A DNA stretch of 64,000 nt from positions 372,001 through 436,000 of the forward strand of contig NC_083396.1 in assembly GCF_030864355.1 (NCBI RefSeq), written 5' to 3'. The first letter of the stretch is position 1; each line of letters starts with the position of its first letter. The notes beneath the pieces were generated by a model. That model made no database searches and was not told the origin of the DNA. It worked only from the letters and a program-made list of their open reading frames with translations. This document shows, piece by piece, positions 10,046 to 22,500 of the stretch. Origin of the DNA: Cutaneotrichosporon cavernicola (Eukaryota > Basidiomycota > Tremellomycetes > Trichosporonales > Trichosporonaceae). A program made the position numbers and the translations under genes.

Positions 10046-10760
10046 TGTTTGTGGGAAGAGTGGATGAGACATGAGTGATTCAACATCACCAACTGGAACT
10101 GCGTGGCAATGACGTCGACGGCAGTCCAATATCCGGGACATTTACCCGATGTTCATCCTTCAACATTGCATGGAGAACTAAGACAAGCTGTTGGTATTCG
10201 TTGACAGATCGCAGAACCTGAAGCATTGGACGTCAGTTAAGAGCCGATGCGACAGGTATTGACCATTACGACAAGCAGAGGCCGGAAGACGACTACTCTG
10301 ACTCAGTCGGAACCCTCCACAGCGATCTTGGCAGGTGCCTCACTACGTACGGCCTCATAGCGTGACACATCACCTAGGTTTAGCTGTCGGTGGTGATGGG
10401 TAGTAGAGCTGTATCAGAAAACTTGGGATAATCCGGTAAAGCATCGGCTGTCGTACACCGAGACCCCAACTCGGATCGATATGGGAATGCTCCTATCGAG
10501 ATGCTGACGTGAGCATGATCGCACACTTGTCGTCCCCGTTCTGAATCTGGCTGTTCGAGGCGAGGCCCGTTTAGAGATTAGAAGGGGGTGAGGATGGAAG
10601 TGGCCCGACCAGTCGATTCTGGTAGCCACGATGCGAGCCTGATCGTCGTGGTTGCGTTTCAGCATCATTCTCTCTCATTACATTACTATGGAGACTACAA
10701 GATCATTGGTCGGTACGGCGCTACGGTAGTATAGGTTCTGGGTATGTCGACGAAAGGCAA
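10046..10760. other. Intergenic, no gene seen
   Basis: About 700 bases between the SH3 gene start and the end of the permease gene. It must contain the SH3-gene promoter. No coding frame with support, no repeat of note. Confidence 0.5.
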
Positions 10761-12474
10761 CTAGTGGCACGCAAACGGCTTGCCCGCGCTCGTCTTTTTG
10801 TAGGATTCGACCATGTCGAAGACAGACGCGTATGTGCCCGCGCCGAAGATGACGAGGCCAAAGATAATGACGATAATGTTGACAATCGTGAGAATGATGT
10901 TCTTGGTGCTCGAAAAGCAACCGCCTTGACGAATAAGCTTGAACCACATCCAGCCTGGAAGGTAGAGCGAGAACGCCGAGTTGAACAGAGCCGAGATAAT
11001 ACCCAGTAACGGGGAGAAGACCGGGATGACCTGCGCGATGATCCATGCGGTAATGCAGCACGCTCCAATGATGCCGATCCAGGTAACCCACCCACGGGGT
11101 GTGTTAACGTAGCGGACGGTACTGTTCGCAAACGCGTGGTCCATGATGAACCTGCCGGCGGTCACGGCACAAATCGAGCCGGAGATGAAGATGACGGGGA
11201 GGGCCACCCCGAACGCGACTCGAGAAACGGTGTGTCCCGCACTGAGAAGGGAGGGGGATTTGACGTCCGGCCCGACGAATGCGTAGCCCAGAGCGCCGAC
11301 AGTAGTGTAGATCGTAATCTGGATTACACCCAGGGTGAAGATCGATTTGGGGAAGTCTTTCGGGTTCGACATCTCCTCCATGAATGAGAACTGCTGTTAA
11401 CTCGCATAAGAACAGAAGACGGACCTGAGCCACCGCGAAACTGTACGCGAACAACACATTAGTAGCAGCAAGCATGCCGTACGCGAAGGAGATGTCTGGT
11501 GCAGTTGCTGTCCAGCCCGTTTCCCACCCCTTCTTACGGGCCTGGATACCCGTGGCAACGAGGGTGACAAAGACGGCCGCCATGATGGAAACAAAGTCGA
11601 CGTAGCCGAGGAACGACATTTCAGCGAACGACGGGGGGAGAGCGCAGACGAATAGGAGAATCATGGTAACGACGCTCCACACAACCTTGCAGAGGGTGTC
11701 ATTGTCCGAGATGGTCCTGAACGCGATCTGACCAGTGAGGCAGTGGCTCCCGACGATCAGGACGAGGAATACCACAAAGCAGACCTGGAGGAACTTGCGG
11801 AAGGCCACGCCAGCCCTGCCGGGAAGGAGGAGTGTGCCAATGTCCGGGTAGTGGTATACCTGGGGATACTTGATCTTGACCTGGCCGATAACCTGCAGTT
11901 AGTTTGGAGGTAGATGTGGAGGTGGAGGCGGAGGCGGGGAGGTGCGGGGTCTCCAGCCCCTGGATGGCATATATTGGCTCTCTAGACTCACGTATGAGGT
12001 GTACACTGCCGTCAAGCCCATCACAATCGTCAGGATAACACCTCCAACCATGCCGAGGGATGCAAAGACGCTGGGGTTGGCGTAACTGCAATGCGCTTAC
12101 ACTGGCATGGACAGCGTCCCGAGCGCCACAGCGGTGACGACCAGTACGATGGTGAGTTGAAGCCAACTGAGCTTGTTGAACTTGACCTTGCCGTCCTCAG
12201 TCACGTCCGCAACGTATTCGGCCTTTTCCGCTTCCGTCATGCCAGCAGTGGGGTGGAGCGACATCCGGCGTCCAGGTGGCCCCTCGATGACGCCCAACGA
12301 GGTACGCCGCCCACCGCCGTAGCTCGACATCCGCCGCTGCCGGTTGTAACCGTTCACATCCTCCGCATGCATGTCGGCCTCGTCTTTGGAATACTTGCCA
12401 TTATTCTCGGCGTCTATCACGGTGATGTGGCCGTGTCGGGAGTCGGACTTTTCAAGCGAATATTTCTTCGACAT
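10761..12474 (-). CDS. Amino acid transporter, AAAP family (MTR-like neutral amino acid permease)
   Basis: A 517-aa polytopic membrane protein starting MSKKYSLEK at 12474. Introns at 12071-12100 (30 nt), 11893-11991 (99 nt, with a CCGCCTCCACCT-type purine/pyrimidine repeat) and 11394-11424 (31 nt, weak donor GTCCGT) restore one frame. About 110 residues of hydrophilic N-terminus are followed by eleven or so hydrophobic helices. Diagnostic segments are LSWLQLTIVLVVTAVALGTL, MVGGVILTIVMGL, and MEEMSNPKDFPKS before a helix, a hallmark of fungal MTR-type members of the AAAP (Aa_trans) family, which carry neutral and aromatic amino acids across the plasma membrane with protons. Substrate cannot be told from sequence. 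Confidence 0.88.
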
Positions 12475-13489
12475 GGTAGTTGAGTTGGTGAGTGGCCTTT
12501 CAGCAGACTCTAGGACACAGGATTTAAGTACAGTAAACCACCACCAGGTCCCCACTCGTGCACTTCAGCGCACCAGTATACCGTCACGACCTCTGGTTGC
12601 ACTCCGAGTCAGGCCCCGCATAATGTGCAGGAAATCAAGTCGCATGACCTTGCACCTACAAAGTCACCTGTGCGAGGTCTTGATGTCGTGTCAAGGACCT
12701 GATGATGTTGTGGCTCCTGTGAGGTGCCTGGGCGCTCCAGCCGACCACGCTCGCGCCCAACCAGAAACAGATTCCCCCACTCCGAGGTGGGCTGCGTCTT
12801 TTGCAATGGCTTAATTAACCCTTGTCCATTTCGAATGATACGTCACGTGGAGATATCTGTGGGAATGTCTGGAGGCACTGGTTGAGCGCTGGTTGGTATG
12901 GTTCAGCCATGTCAGCTGCTCTCGGAGGCGTTCCTGACCGCGTTAATCTGTTCAGAACAGACGACCGGCGCTAAAACTCTAACCCCACCTTTGGAAGGCT
13001 GGAGTCCCCGAGCACTCGGACCCCGCTACTCGATCGCGCTGTCGACGCGTTGTCCGCGGCGCCGAGGCCGAGCTTCTGTAAAGTGGGGAGGTGGGCAATG
13101 GGCAACGAGCAGATGCCAACAACTTTCGGAACCGGTCATGCCTTGATGACTCTGGAGCTCAGTAGGACCTGGAGGCCGGGCTGATATCGTAGGGGGCAGC
13201 CTTGCGATGAGGATGACTTGTCACCTCATTCCGCATATACCAAGTTTTTAGTTTCTACAAAACTGCACCGAGGGATCGGCACGGAATGGACATGTATGAA
13301 GAAGATCGACGTGGTGAGGCACGTGGATACGACGGACAATAGTCACCCGGTCTAGTGGTTGGGTGGCTCCTCTGAAGAGCAACGCTGGGACTCCATGGTC
13401 GAGAACCCAGGCGTGTATCGCTCGGCTTAATGTCCGGTATCATGTATCTTCGGTAAAACTGGCTCGCGTTGTGTCGTCTTGGTGAGACT
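12475..13489. other. Intergenic, no gene seen
   Basis: One kilobase holding the permease promoter and the 3' flank of the PIG-P gene. Short open frames are present on both strands but none has splice or motif support. The 3' end (13255-13489) may be PIG-P 3' untranslated sequence. Confidence 0.5.
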
Positions 13490-14428
13490 TCAGCTTCTGG
13501 GCCGCGTCCGACTGCGCGGCGGGTAGAGCACGCGGTTGACAAGGTCGATCGGTAAGTCGACCGCCTCGGGCACGGCGTCCGCCTCCGCAAACTTCCAGTA
13601 ATACGGCGCAGCGCCGGGTACTTCCCGTGGCATATTCGAGCGCTCATCTGGTGTCAGCTAAGCATGAGCCTTCATCTTACCGGTAATGATGGACGGGCTC
13701 TGAAACGCAGGGATTAGGAACGCCGTCAGCGCCGTATAGCTCCAGTACGTGAGCAGCACCACCATCATGAGCCAGCAGGGCACGATGATTGCCCATTCTC
13801 TGCCGGTCAGTTCTGTTCGCACTCGATAGGCCCAAAGAAACGCTGTGAGCTTGAGGCGCGGGTTGAACTCGGTGTAACGAGTGCCTCGACGTGCGGCCAG
13901 CATGTCGCCCAGGGTGCAGAACTCGACAATGGGGTTCAAGCACCGTCACGGTAGAGCGCAATCAGCGCATCTTCGTCGGCGTGCGCAAGGTCCGAGTTGG
14001 TCACCTCGGGGATGAGTGGTTACGGCCGCTGCAACGGCGGCAGGGAGTGGGGGAAGGCTCACTCACCTGGACGGGTACCATGTCCATCCCACAGCGTCGA
14101 GCCAATGTGACGGCGCAAACGCCCAGACGAGGTACGCCCCAAACGCAAGGTAGGTGAGCAACACCGCCAGCAGACCGTAAACCTCCTTAGCTACCGGGAG
14201 GTCGAGATACGGGGCGCTCGGTTCTTCAGGTGGCCATGGTGAGATGGGAGCGAGTGGGGACATCGGCATGTCGACATCGCGAGTCGTTTGAGCAGTCGCG
14301 GACGGGGCGGTGGAGATTGGTGTAGTTTGCGGGGTTGAGGAAGATGTGGATATGTGTGTCGGCTGAGATACCACCCGCGCCGCGGTCCGTCTGGCGGCGG
14401 CGCGGGTGACCCGCTGCGTCGTCGACAT
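13490..14428 (-). CDS. GPI19: PIG-P subunit of GPI N-acetylglucosaminyltransferase
   Basis: Subunit of the ER complex that adds N-acetylglucosamine to phosphatidylinositol, the first step of GPI-anchor synthesis. The 212-aa model starts MSTTQRVTRAAARRTA at 14428; introns are 13800-14066 (267 nt) and 13648-13680 (33 nt). The PIG-P signature is clear: KEVYGLLAVLLTYLAFGAYL, then AFAPSHWLDAVGWTWYPSR, then REWAIIVPCWLMMVVLLTY as the second helix, then SPSIITDERS and a C-terminal helix DLPIDLVNRVLY, matching the order in human PIG-P. The Arg codon is split by the long intron. The N-terminal 95 residues are Ser/Thr-rich. The gene lies head to head with PMS1, 154 bases between start codons. Confidence 0.92.
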
Positions 14429-14582
14429 TGTGAGATGCGAGAGCAATACGATGGTTGGATGTTGTACACTTTCAGATGGCCAACTCAGGCACGATCGAGG
14501 TGGAGGTAGGTTGACTAACTTGACGCGTCTCATGTTGTTTCCATTGCTTCCTCTCTTCCTTCCCCCTCCAGCTCCCATTCTC

Positions 14583-17500
14583 ATGTCGGTCGGGACTATC
14601 AAGCGTGCGTTTAGCTCCTAATCCTCCCCGTCTCAAGCTGACTCCAGCCATCGGCCGCGAGTCGGTGCATCGCATTCATTCGGGGCAGGTTGTGCTCGAC
14701 CTACAAGGCGTTGTCAAGGAGCTCGTCGAGAATGCGTTCGACTCAGGAGCTACAAGTGTTGGTAAGTCCCTCGTCCCTCCTGCTGCTGAACCCAGATGTG
14801 CGTATCAAGGACCATGGACTCGACTCGGTCGAGGTGGTGGACAACGGGAGCGGGATCGAGCAGGCCGACTGGGCGTCCATCGGTGAGTCTTCCTCCTCAA
14901 CTCCCCAATCAACGCAGGCCTGAAACACCACACGTCCAAGCTCCCATCGTTTGAGGAACTCAGTCATGTTCAGACCTTCGGATTCCGTGGCGAGGCTCTC
15001 GCAGCGCTTTGTGCGCTGTGCGAGAGCATAACGATCGTGACGGCCACGAAGGACACGGCACCCATGGGCGCTGTGATCAAGTTGGGACGCAACGGCACGG
15101 TGGTGGATGACAGCGTCCGCGTCGCCCGTCAGGTGGGTTGGGAACCTCTCCTTGGTCAAGCTGACGACAGCGTGGGACGACGGTGACAGTTAATGGCCTA
15201 TTCAAGGCGCTCCCTGTCCGGCGTAAGGAGTTTGAACGGACGGCCAAGCGCGAGTTCACGAAGGCTCTGGGCATCTTGAATGCTTACGCACTTGTTCCAT
15301 CCAGCAAAGGTGGCGATAGGAGTGGTGTACGGCTCAAGGTAGAGTCTATTGGTGCCGGAAAGGGAGGGTGGGTTCGGCAACGCCTGACGGTAGGAAATGG
15401 ACTGACGACAGGAAGCGCAACACTGTGTTGGCGACGGACGGGCGCGGTACACTCAGGTCGTCAGTCAGCGCTGTCTGGGGACCCAAGGCCCTCGAAGGTG
15501 TCGTAGAGCTCGACCTTGAACTCGACGTCGAGATCGACCGTGCCATGGCGAGGCGTGAGGGCATCGAGGAGACGTGAGCTGACCCAACTGAACCTCAAGC
15601 TGATCACAGATCCCAAACAGTCCGAGTCATGGGGCTTATCTCTTCCGCCGGATGGGGACAGGGCCGCTCCAGCGCCGACCGGCAGCTTACGTACATCAAC
15701 GGCAGGCCTTGCGCCCTACCCACTGTACGAGACTGCTCTATCTGTGCTGATACTTGATCATGCGTGCCGTCAACGACGTGTACAAGAGCTTCAACACCAA
15801 CCAGCTGCCGTTCGCCATCCTGGACCTCCAGATCCCGACCGAGGGTGTCGACATCAATGTTAGTCCGGACAAGCGGACGATCATGGTACACAGCGAAGCA
15901 AACCTCATCGAGTCGCTGAGGGTGAGGCGCGGCCGCGAGGAGCACCCGCTGATATTCAGAAAGCCCTTGACAAGCTTTTCCAACCTACACGATCCTCGTA
16001 CGCTGTCGGTGGGGCGTCACATACCATCAAGGTGATTCAGAATGAGAAGGACGCGGATGGGGAGGATGAAGCTGGTGAGGAGGCGGAGGACGCGCCCGAA
16101 GCCGAATCACAACGCACCAGAGCATCTCGCGTGTCAGACTTGGTCGAGTCGGACGGTGAGGAGGAGCTTGACGAGCTCGGCTCCCCGCCCGGTCCTACTT
16201 CTCAGACATCAGGGGCAGCATCAAACCGCCTGGCACACCGCCGACCTCCCGCCCCACATCTTCGGCTAGCGCAACAGACGCTGGACACAACGACAGCCTC
16301 ATGGAGTCCGAGGAGAAAAGTCGGAGGGACGTCATCTAGCGTGGCTCGCTCCGCTCGAGCACCAGCCACTGGCCGTGAGGCGCGCACCAACTTGCGCGAC
16401 CGACTGGCGATGTTTGCCAGCCAAAGCAGCCCACCAAATCCAATTGAGGACAGCAGCGACGAGGAGATCGTCATGGTGCAGCCGATTGAGAGGTTCCCCC
16501 AAACTCGGAAGCGAACGGCGTCGTCAGAGGAGCAGGATGAGTTGGTTGAAGATCGCACATCTGAGGTGGAAGAAGAGTCGCTTGAGCATGACGAGGTCAT
16601 AGGGGAAGTCCCATCCTGTCGCGCCAACGGCCATCACTTCCTGGCTCCTATGAGTACGCCGCCAGCTACGGAGCCGATGGAAGAGGGGCCCGCAGCGGTA
16701 GAGGCAACAGTTCCCATCGACGTGGAGAAACCTGTCAGCGTTGACATTCAAGAGACTCCTGCCTCAGACAGCGAGGTGACTTCGATCGAACCACCTGTTT
16801 TGCCGGTTGCCTCAGCACCGACTAGTAAATCCCAATCACCAGACATAGAACACCACGACCTGCAACGCGAGGCCGTACACATGGACGTCGACGACGAACC
16901 AATCATGGATGGTTACCGTAACGAGATTCAGACGACGGCTCCAACCGGCCACGCAATCTTACGATTCGACTTGGAGCGGTTACAGGGGCGGTTCATCGCC
17001 CGGCGACAGAGGCTAGCCGCCCGCAAAGTGAGCGGGCGGAATGCTTTCTCGACAATGCGTGAGGGCGCGGCTACGAAAGCCGCGGGGCTCAGCAACCGCG
17101 ACGCTGAGGCCGCTGAGGAGGCCCTTGCCCGCGTTATCAGAAAATCCGACTTTTCGCGCATGGAGGTACTGGGCCAGTTCAACAAGGGCTTCATCATCGC
17201 GCGGCTCAAGAGTCATCTCGATGAGGAGGGATCGGTTATTGGATCGGATGACATGTTCATCATCGACCAGCACGCGAGCGACGAGAAGTACAACTTTGAG
17301 ACGCTGCAGCGCACGACAGTTATCAAGTCTCAGGCCCTGATTAAGTAGGTGAAATGCGTGGTCGTTTGCTGATTGCCAGGCCTCGAGCGATGCAGCTCAC
17401 CGCTGCTGACGAGCTTGTCGCGATGGAGAACTTGGATGCTCTCAGAGCGAACGGGTTTGAGGTTGGTGTCAACGAAGATGCGCTTCCCGGGCGCGGTGAG

Positions 17501-17963
17501 CGGGTCAGCCTCAAGGCTATGCCGGTCAGCAAAGAGACGACGTTCGACTTCCACGGTTAGTCCACAGCTTGGCGTCGGCGGGGTTGCTGACGGCAGACCT
17601 GGAGCAACTCCTCCACATGTTGTCTGACAGCTCACGTCCTGAGGGCCAGATGGTGCGCTGTACAAAGGCCAGAGCCATGTTCGCCATGCGTGCGTGTCGG
17701 AAGAGTGTGATGATCGGCCGGCCTCTCACGAAGGCACAAATGGTCAATGTGAGCCAGCAGACCTCGAGCCGTCACTAACACGCAGCTTCTGCGCAACATG
17801 GGCACCATTGACCAGCCATGGGTAGGCTATCGGTCTCAGCTATCACTGACAACAGAATTGTCCTCATGGGAGGCCCACGATGCGCCATCTCTCGACGGTC
17901 TCTCGCCCCAGCCGTCCGCGATCGGGTTCTGACCGGATAGACTGGTCACGGGTTCAGTTGTGA
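14583..17963 (+). CDS. PMS1: DNA mismatch-repair endonuclease Pms1 (MutL family)
   Basis: Partner of Mlh1 in MutL-alpha, which nicks the daughter strand after mismatch recognition. Thirteen exons give 977 aa; introns are 14605-14647, 14762-14795, 14883-14917, 15133-15170, 15368-15411, 15574-15609, 15725-15756 (see below), 15922-15959, 17345-17379, 17556-17596, 17749-17785 and 17822-17855, nearly all 32-44 nt. The N-terminal GHKL ATPase shows [28 protein letters not shown] and INGRPC followed by DINVSPDKR. After a 450-residue acidic linker the endonuclease domain has [22 protein letters not shown] (about 795), ACRKS (about 912) and [11 protein letters not shown] (about 944), so the metal-binding nuclease motifs are all present. 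The seventh intron fits the homology only if it ends in TG rather than AG. Confidence 0.95.
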
Positions 17964-19518
17964 TCGGACGCACAAGCCTTAAACTTGGACTTTAAACTTG
18001 CTTCTCTTCTCGAATTATTTCGAGTTGCGTACCCGAGATAGCCGCTCTAGCAAGTCGGCCAGACATGGTCATGCATGTCCAATCTCACCTCCACTTGTTC
18101 GGGAACTGGAGATCCTGCAACCCCAGTTCCAAGAAGATCCGATTCCTGATTCCTGGTTAGAGTCTTGCTGTCCGCAAATGCCCAGTTCTCAATCCTGACC
18201 CTACTTGCATATCTACAGTCGGGCAGATGAACACTATCTGTGTCATGAATAAATACGTCACGGGGGAAGGCGAGACAACGGGAGATGTGTGAGCTAGGGC
18301 CAACAGCACGAGATTGTCATGACTGCACGACTGGGACGGGAGATGCCGTGGAGCTTTGTTGTCCAGAATGACAGTTTTAGGGAACGCGGGACTCACCACC
18401 ACCATCCGCACCCATGGCCGCGCATGTGGGCAAGGTTGGAACGCCGAACTTGACCCTGAATACTATTGACCCAGCAAAGTGTTACGACTAGTGATGTTTT
18501 GGTGTAAAATACAGTACTAGCACCTTGGCACCAAGAGACATGTTGAACAACAGGGATATTGGTGCCCCAAGCCTTGACAGTTGCCGAGCAAAGTCGAAAC
18601 TTGAAGCGAGTTGACTTGTCACCACGATTTCCAACTTGGGGACAGACCGTGATAGAGTCAGACGTCAGATAACAGACGTTGATTTCAATGCGGTAATCGC
18701 TGATAGTTTACTACCGAAAGTGATGTCTGGGGTGTCTTGGGGGTGTCTGGGGATGTGGGGTTTATGGGGTTTGTGCTGTTAACAAGTCAACTCGACAGCT
18801 GAGCCGTGGGCGGTGGAGAGCCAGGGTAACTTGATTACCGTTATACCGTTAGCCAATGCAACATTGCAAAGTATCCAACACTTTCATGTCGCCCTAAGCC
18901 TAATATTCAATCCAAATTATCCAGGACCGGTGTTTGAAGCTTTCCATCAGGGCCAGGTACAATGCGCATGTCAAAAGCAGGATGCATCTTATTTTCGCGT
19001 TCTTGTACGATACAATGTAGAGTATCAAAAGTTCAACTTGGGCCATCAGTCCGCCAGTCCGGCTAGTTTGTCGTTTTCCCGGACGCCACCTTCTGAGACG
19101 ACAGTGTCAGTGTCCCGCTTGATCCATGATCCATGATCCATGATCCAGGCATTGTTGCCTTGCCCGATCCCCAACGTGACGTTCAGGGCCCTGACGCAGA
19201 AAAGAGGCGCACGCGCACAGTCTCAAGCTTCAAAGCTCAAGCTCACGCTCAAAGCTCAAGCTTTGACGCGTAGAGTGTAGAGTGAATGGTAGCTCTATCA
19301 TCAACCTTTGGATTTGGATCAGCAAGCAACAAACTATCACCCTTCTCCGGCTATCGCTACCATTACAAGCCATCAAACGCCCAGATGGCCAGACGGCCAG
19401 ACGGCCTTAACTCACCATCAACCATCACCCGACCCCACACTTTCTCCTTTAACCTTAATCCACTTGTCAACCTGTACTTGACTCAAATTCTATCATTCAT
19501 CTTGTTATTCCGGACCGC
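17964..19518. other. Long intergenic region, upstream of the Ser-rich ORF
   Basis: About 1.55 kb without a supported gene. It contains four copies of TGATCCA in tandem (19120-19147) and two direct copies of CAAAGCTCAAGCT near 19231-19262 that also form an imperfect palindrome. A pyrimidine-rich leader (about 19420-19515) precedes the next start codon. It is probably the promoter and 5' leader of the following gene plus the PMS1 3' flank. Confidence 0.5.
19120..19147. repeat. Tandem TGATCCA x4
   Basis: Four perfect head-to-tail copies of the 7-mer TGATCCA, followed by GGC. Likely replication slippage; no function can be assigned. Confidence 0.8.
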
Positions 19519-22500
19519 ATGAGTACCGACATTGCGGGCCTTGCGGCCCCAGTCCCGCAGCGTCCCGTCAGCATGGCGAGCAGCAGCAGTGGCTCGTCCA
19601 ACACCAACCCCTTTTTCGACGACATGGCGTACCTTGATCAAGTGGTCGAGGTCGAGACTACCAAGAAGCCGCGTATCAAGTGGACTGCACGCCGCAAGGC
19701 AGAGTCAATGACAAAAAGTGGGACAAAGCCCTCGTCCGCCGCCGTCATAGCCAAAGTACGCCCTCAACGCAGCATGGCCAACATTGTACCCCGCGCCGCC
19801 AGCCCACCTCCCACCTTCATCCCCTATCGCCCTCCATCGCCGACGCACGTCCCATACCGACCTCCCCCACCGACCAACTCATCCCAGCCTTCCTTCGCAT
19901 CAACTTTGAGACCCATCTCCCCGTCGCGCTCACCTTCCCCTGCGCCCGGCCCCGCAGCCTCCTTCCCTTCAGCCCCTGTCTTTACTCTCAGCAGCGATAG
20001 CGAGCCCGACATGCCGTCGCTGTTCGACGAACTCGCATCGCTCGACACGGCCATCTCGTCTGCTGCGCCCAAGGCTAAGCTAAAAGCCAAGAAGAAGGAG
20101 CACAGGACCGCTGCTGGCCTCAACGCGGGCATGTCCAAGCTCAAGCTCCTGAAGAGCTCGTCGTCACTGGGCCGCTCTTCGCGCTCGTCTGACGCGGCAT
20201 CCACTGCCCGGGCGTCAGTCTCGCTGTCCAACTCGTCGGGCTCGTCCTTCACATTTACACGTTCGCGCTCGTCCTTGTCCTCTCGCTCCACTAACACTGT
20301 AACTTCCCTCGCCACTATCACGACCAGCGCACACACGTCCGGCAGCGACCCGACCGCAAGTGCAAAGGCCCAAGCATCCCCGCCACAACTGTCGCTCCCC
20401 ACTGTCGAGTTGGCCCCACAACTCCCACCAATGGCGATTACTGGCACGAGCACCAGCTCCTCGACCCCTATGTCTCACACTCCTTCTAACCCGAGCCCTC
20501 AAAGAGCCTCCACCCAGCCCCAACTTCCCGACCTCACACCACGCGCACCCAATCTAACCCCCAGCCGGCCAGCACCCGCACCCCCGGTCCTCACATCTCC
20601 GCGCCGCCAGCCTCTCCCACTGTCGATCAGCTCCCAGCCGGTCTCCATTCCCATCACTTCTCCGTCCTCGTTCTCCTCTTACCCCACCTCGTCTCCCCCT
20701 CTGATCAACCCCTACCTCCCATCGTCTCCCCCTCCCTTCTCCTCCTACCGCCCATCGCCAACTACCACGACTTTCGACCAGCGCGACAGCTCCCGCCGCT
20801 ACTCGAACGGATGGTACAGCACATCCTCCCAGCGCCGCCCCTCGCTGAATGGTAGGAAGGGCTCGTCTGTGGAGCGCCAGGGCTCTGTGTCGTCTCTCGC
20901 CCCTCCGGGCGACTACCGCCGCCCAAGCAGCAGATCCATGGCCGAATCGCCTTGTCTCTCTATCATTGGCAACTTCCCCGTTCCGCCCGACATACAGCTG
21001 GACGTCAACCATCAGCTGGATCCCGGTTCGACAGACCACCTCGTGGCGCAGCTCGCTGCGGTAGCTGAGCACGAGTCCCGTGAGCAGGCTCGCGAGCCGA
21101 GCGCGGTATTCCTCGACGAATACATGGCGTTCGTGAGCACACCGAACTCGCCAAACCCCGGCGAACGCGAGCGTAACCATGCGCAGAGACAAGCCCATGA
21201 GGGTGTTGGCCAGGAACACTCGCTCACGAGCGAGGGCACCACGGCCAGCCCGACGCTGCTCACTCCTGAGGTTGAAACGTCGACATTGTCTGTTCCCTGG
21301 GCGCGCCCACTCAGCATCAAGCGCAGCACAAGCAGCAACAGCCTCATGGTTGAGGCTGAGTCGGCACGTCCCGAGAGTGTCATGCTCCCCAGGGACCTAG
21401 TGGATTTCGAACACATTCCCGCAACCGGCAAGCACAGCTTCGAGCCCTATGAGGCGACAGACGTTGTCGACCCGCTCACTCCGGCCCCAGTTCCAGTTCC
21501 CCCTCCGCGCGCGATGTCGCGTTCCATCCCGGCTGGCGGGCAGGAGCCACCCGCGCGCCGCGAAACGTTCGGCCAGTTGCCTACGCTCCCGGGCATGCCA
21601 CTTGAGAAGAGTCCCGCGCGTGCGGCCCGGCTGGGCAGCTCGGCCAGCACCGTTTCATCCACCTCCGAACTGTCGTCCGGCAGTGTCAACCTTACGCGAC
21701 GGCACAGGCAGGACAGCGCTGCAAGCTCTTACTCGGCCAGCTCGATGTACGCACCTGTTGCGAGCCGGGCGATGCGGAAGGACAGCGGCGGAAGCGTGGT
21801 GTCTGCCAGTCTAAGTCCGACAGCGTCCGGGTTCCCAGGTGTTTCGGACACTCTCCCGCTCAACATCCGGGTACGCGACGGGAGCGGGTCTCGAAATGCC
21901 TCGAGCCACGGCCGCTTGCGCACCGCCGCTGGGGCGACAGCTCCGCTCAACGTCGCACGCTCGCGCACAGCGAGCAACTCTAGCTCGGATGCGCGTGGGG
22001 GATACGGTTACTCGACCAGCTACGATTGTGGCATGGCCTCTAACATCGAGTCTCTGTCGCGTTTCAACATGAGCGGACACGACGTTACACGCATCCGAGC
22101 AAACAGTGGGGGCGCACGTCTCGCGTCGACTCGGCCCCGCCGGGGCTCGAGTGTCACCACACCAAGCAGCGTCTCCAGCGCCAGCAACAGTGTAGGTCCT
22201 ACACCGCCAGGTTCGATGCCCAGCAGCACGCCACATACGCCAGGTATGGCCAATTCGTCACAAGTGTACGCACCGCCGCCGTCGTATGGCAACTTTGCAC
22301 CGTCCGGACGGTCACCAACATTCGTGCAGGCGTATTCTCCGTCCGGACGGTCACCAACATTCGTGCAGGCGTATTCTCAGTCGGCTCATGGATCTGGTTC
22401 TTACAACCAGGCGTCGTACGAGCCAACGAACGGGACCTCGTACAATTCGTACAGCGCATCCTACGGACCCTCGTCCTACACATCTCCGCAGAACAGCAAC

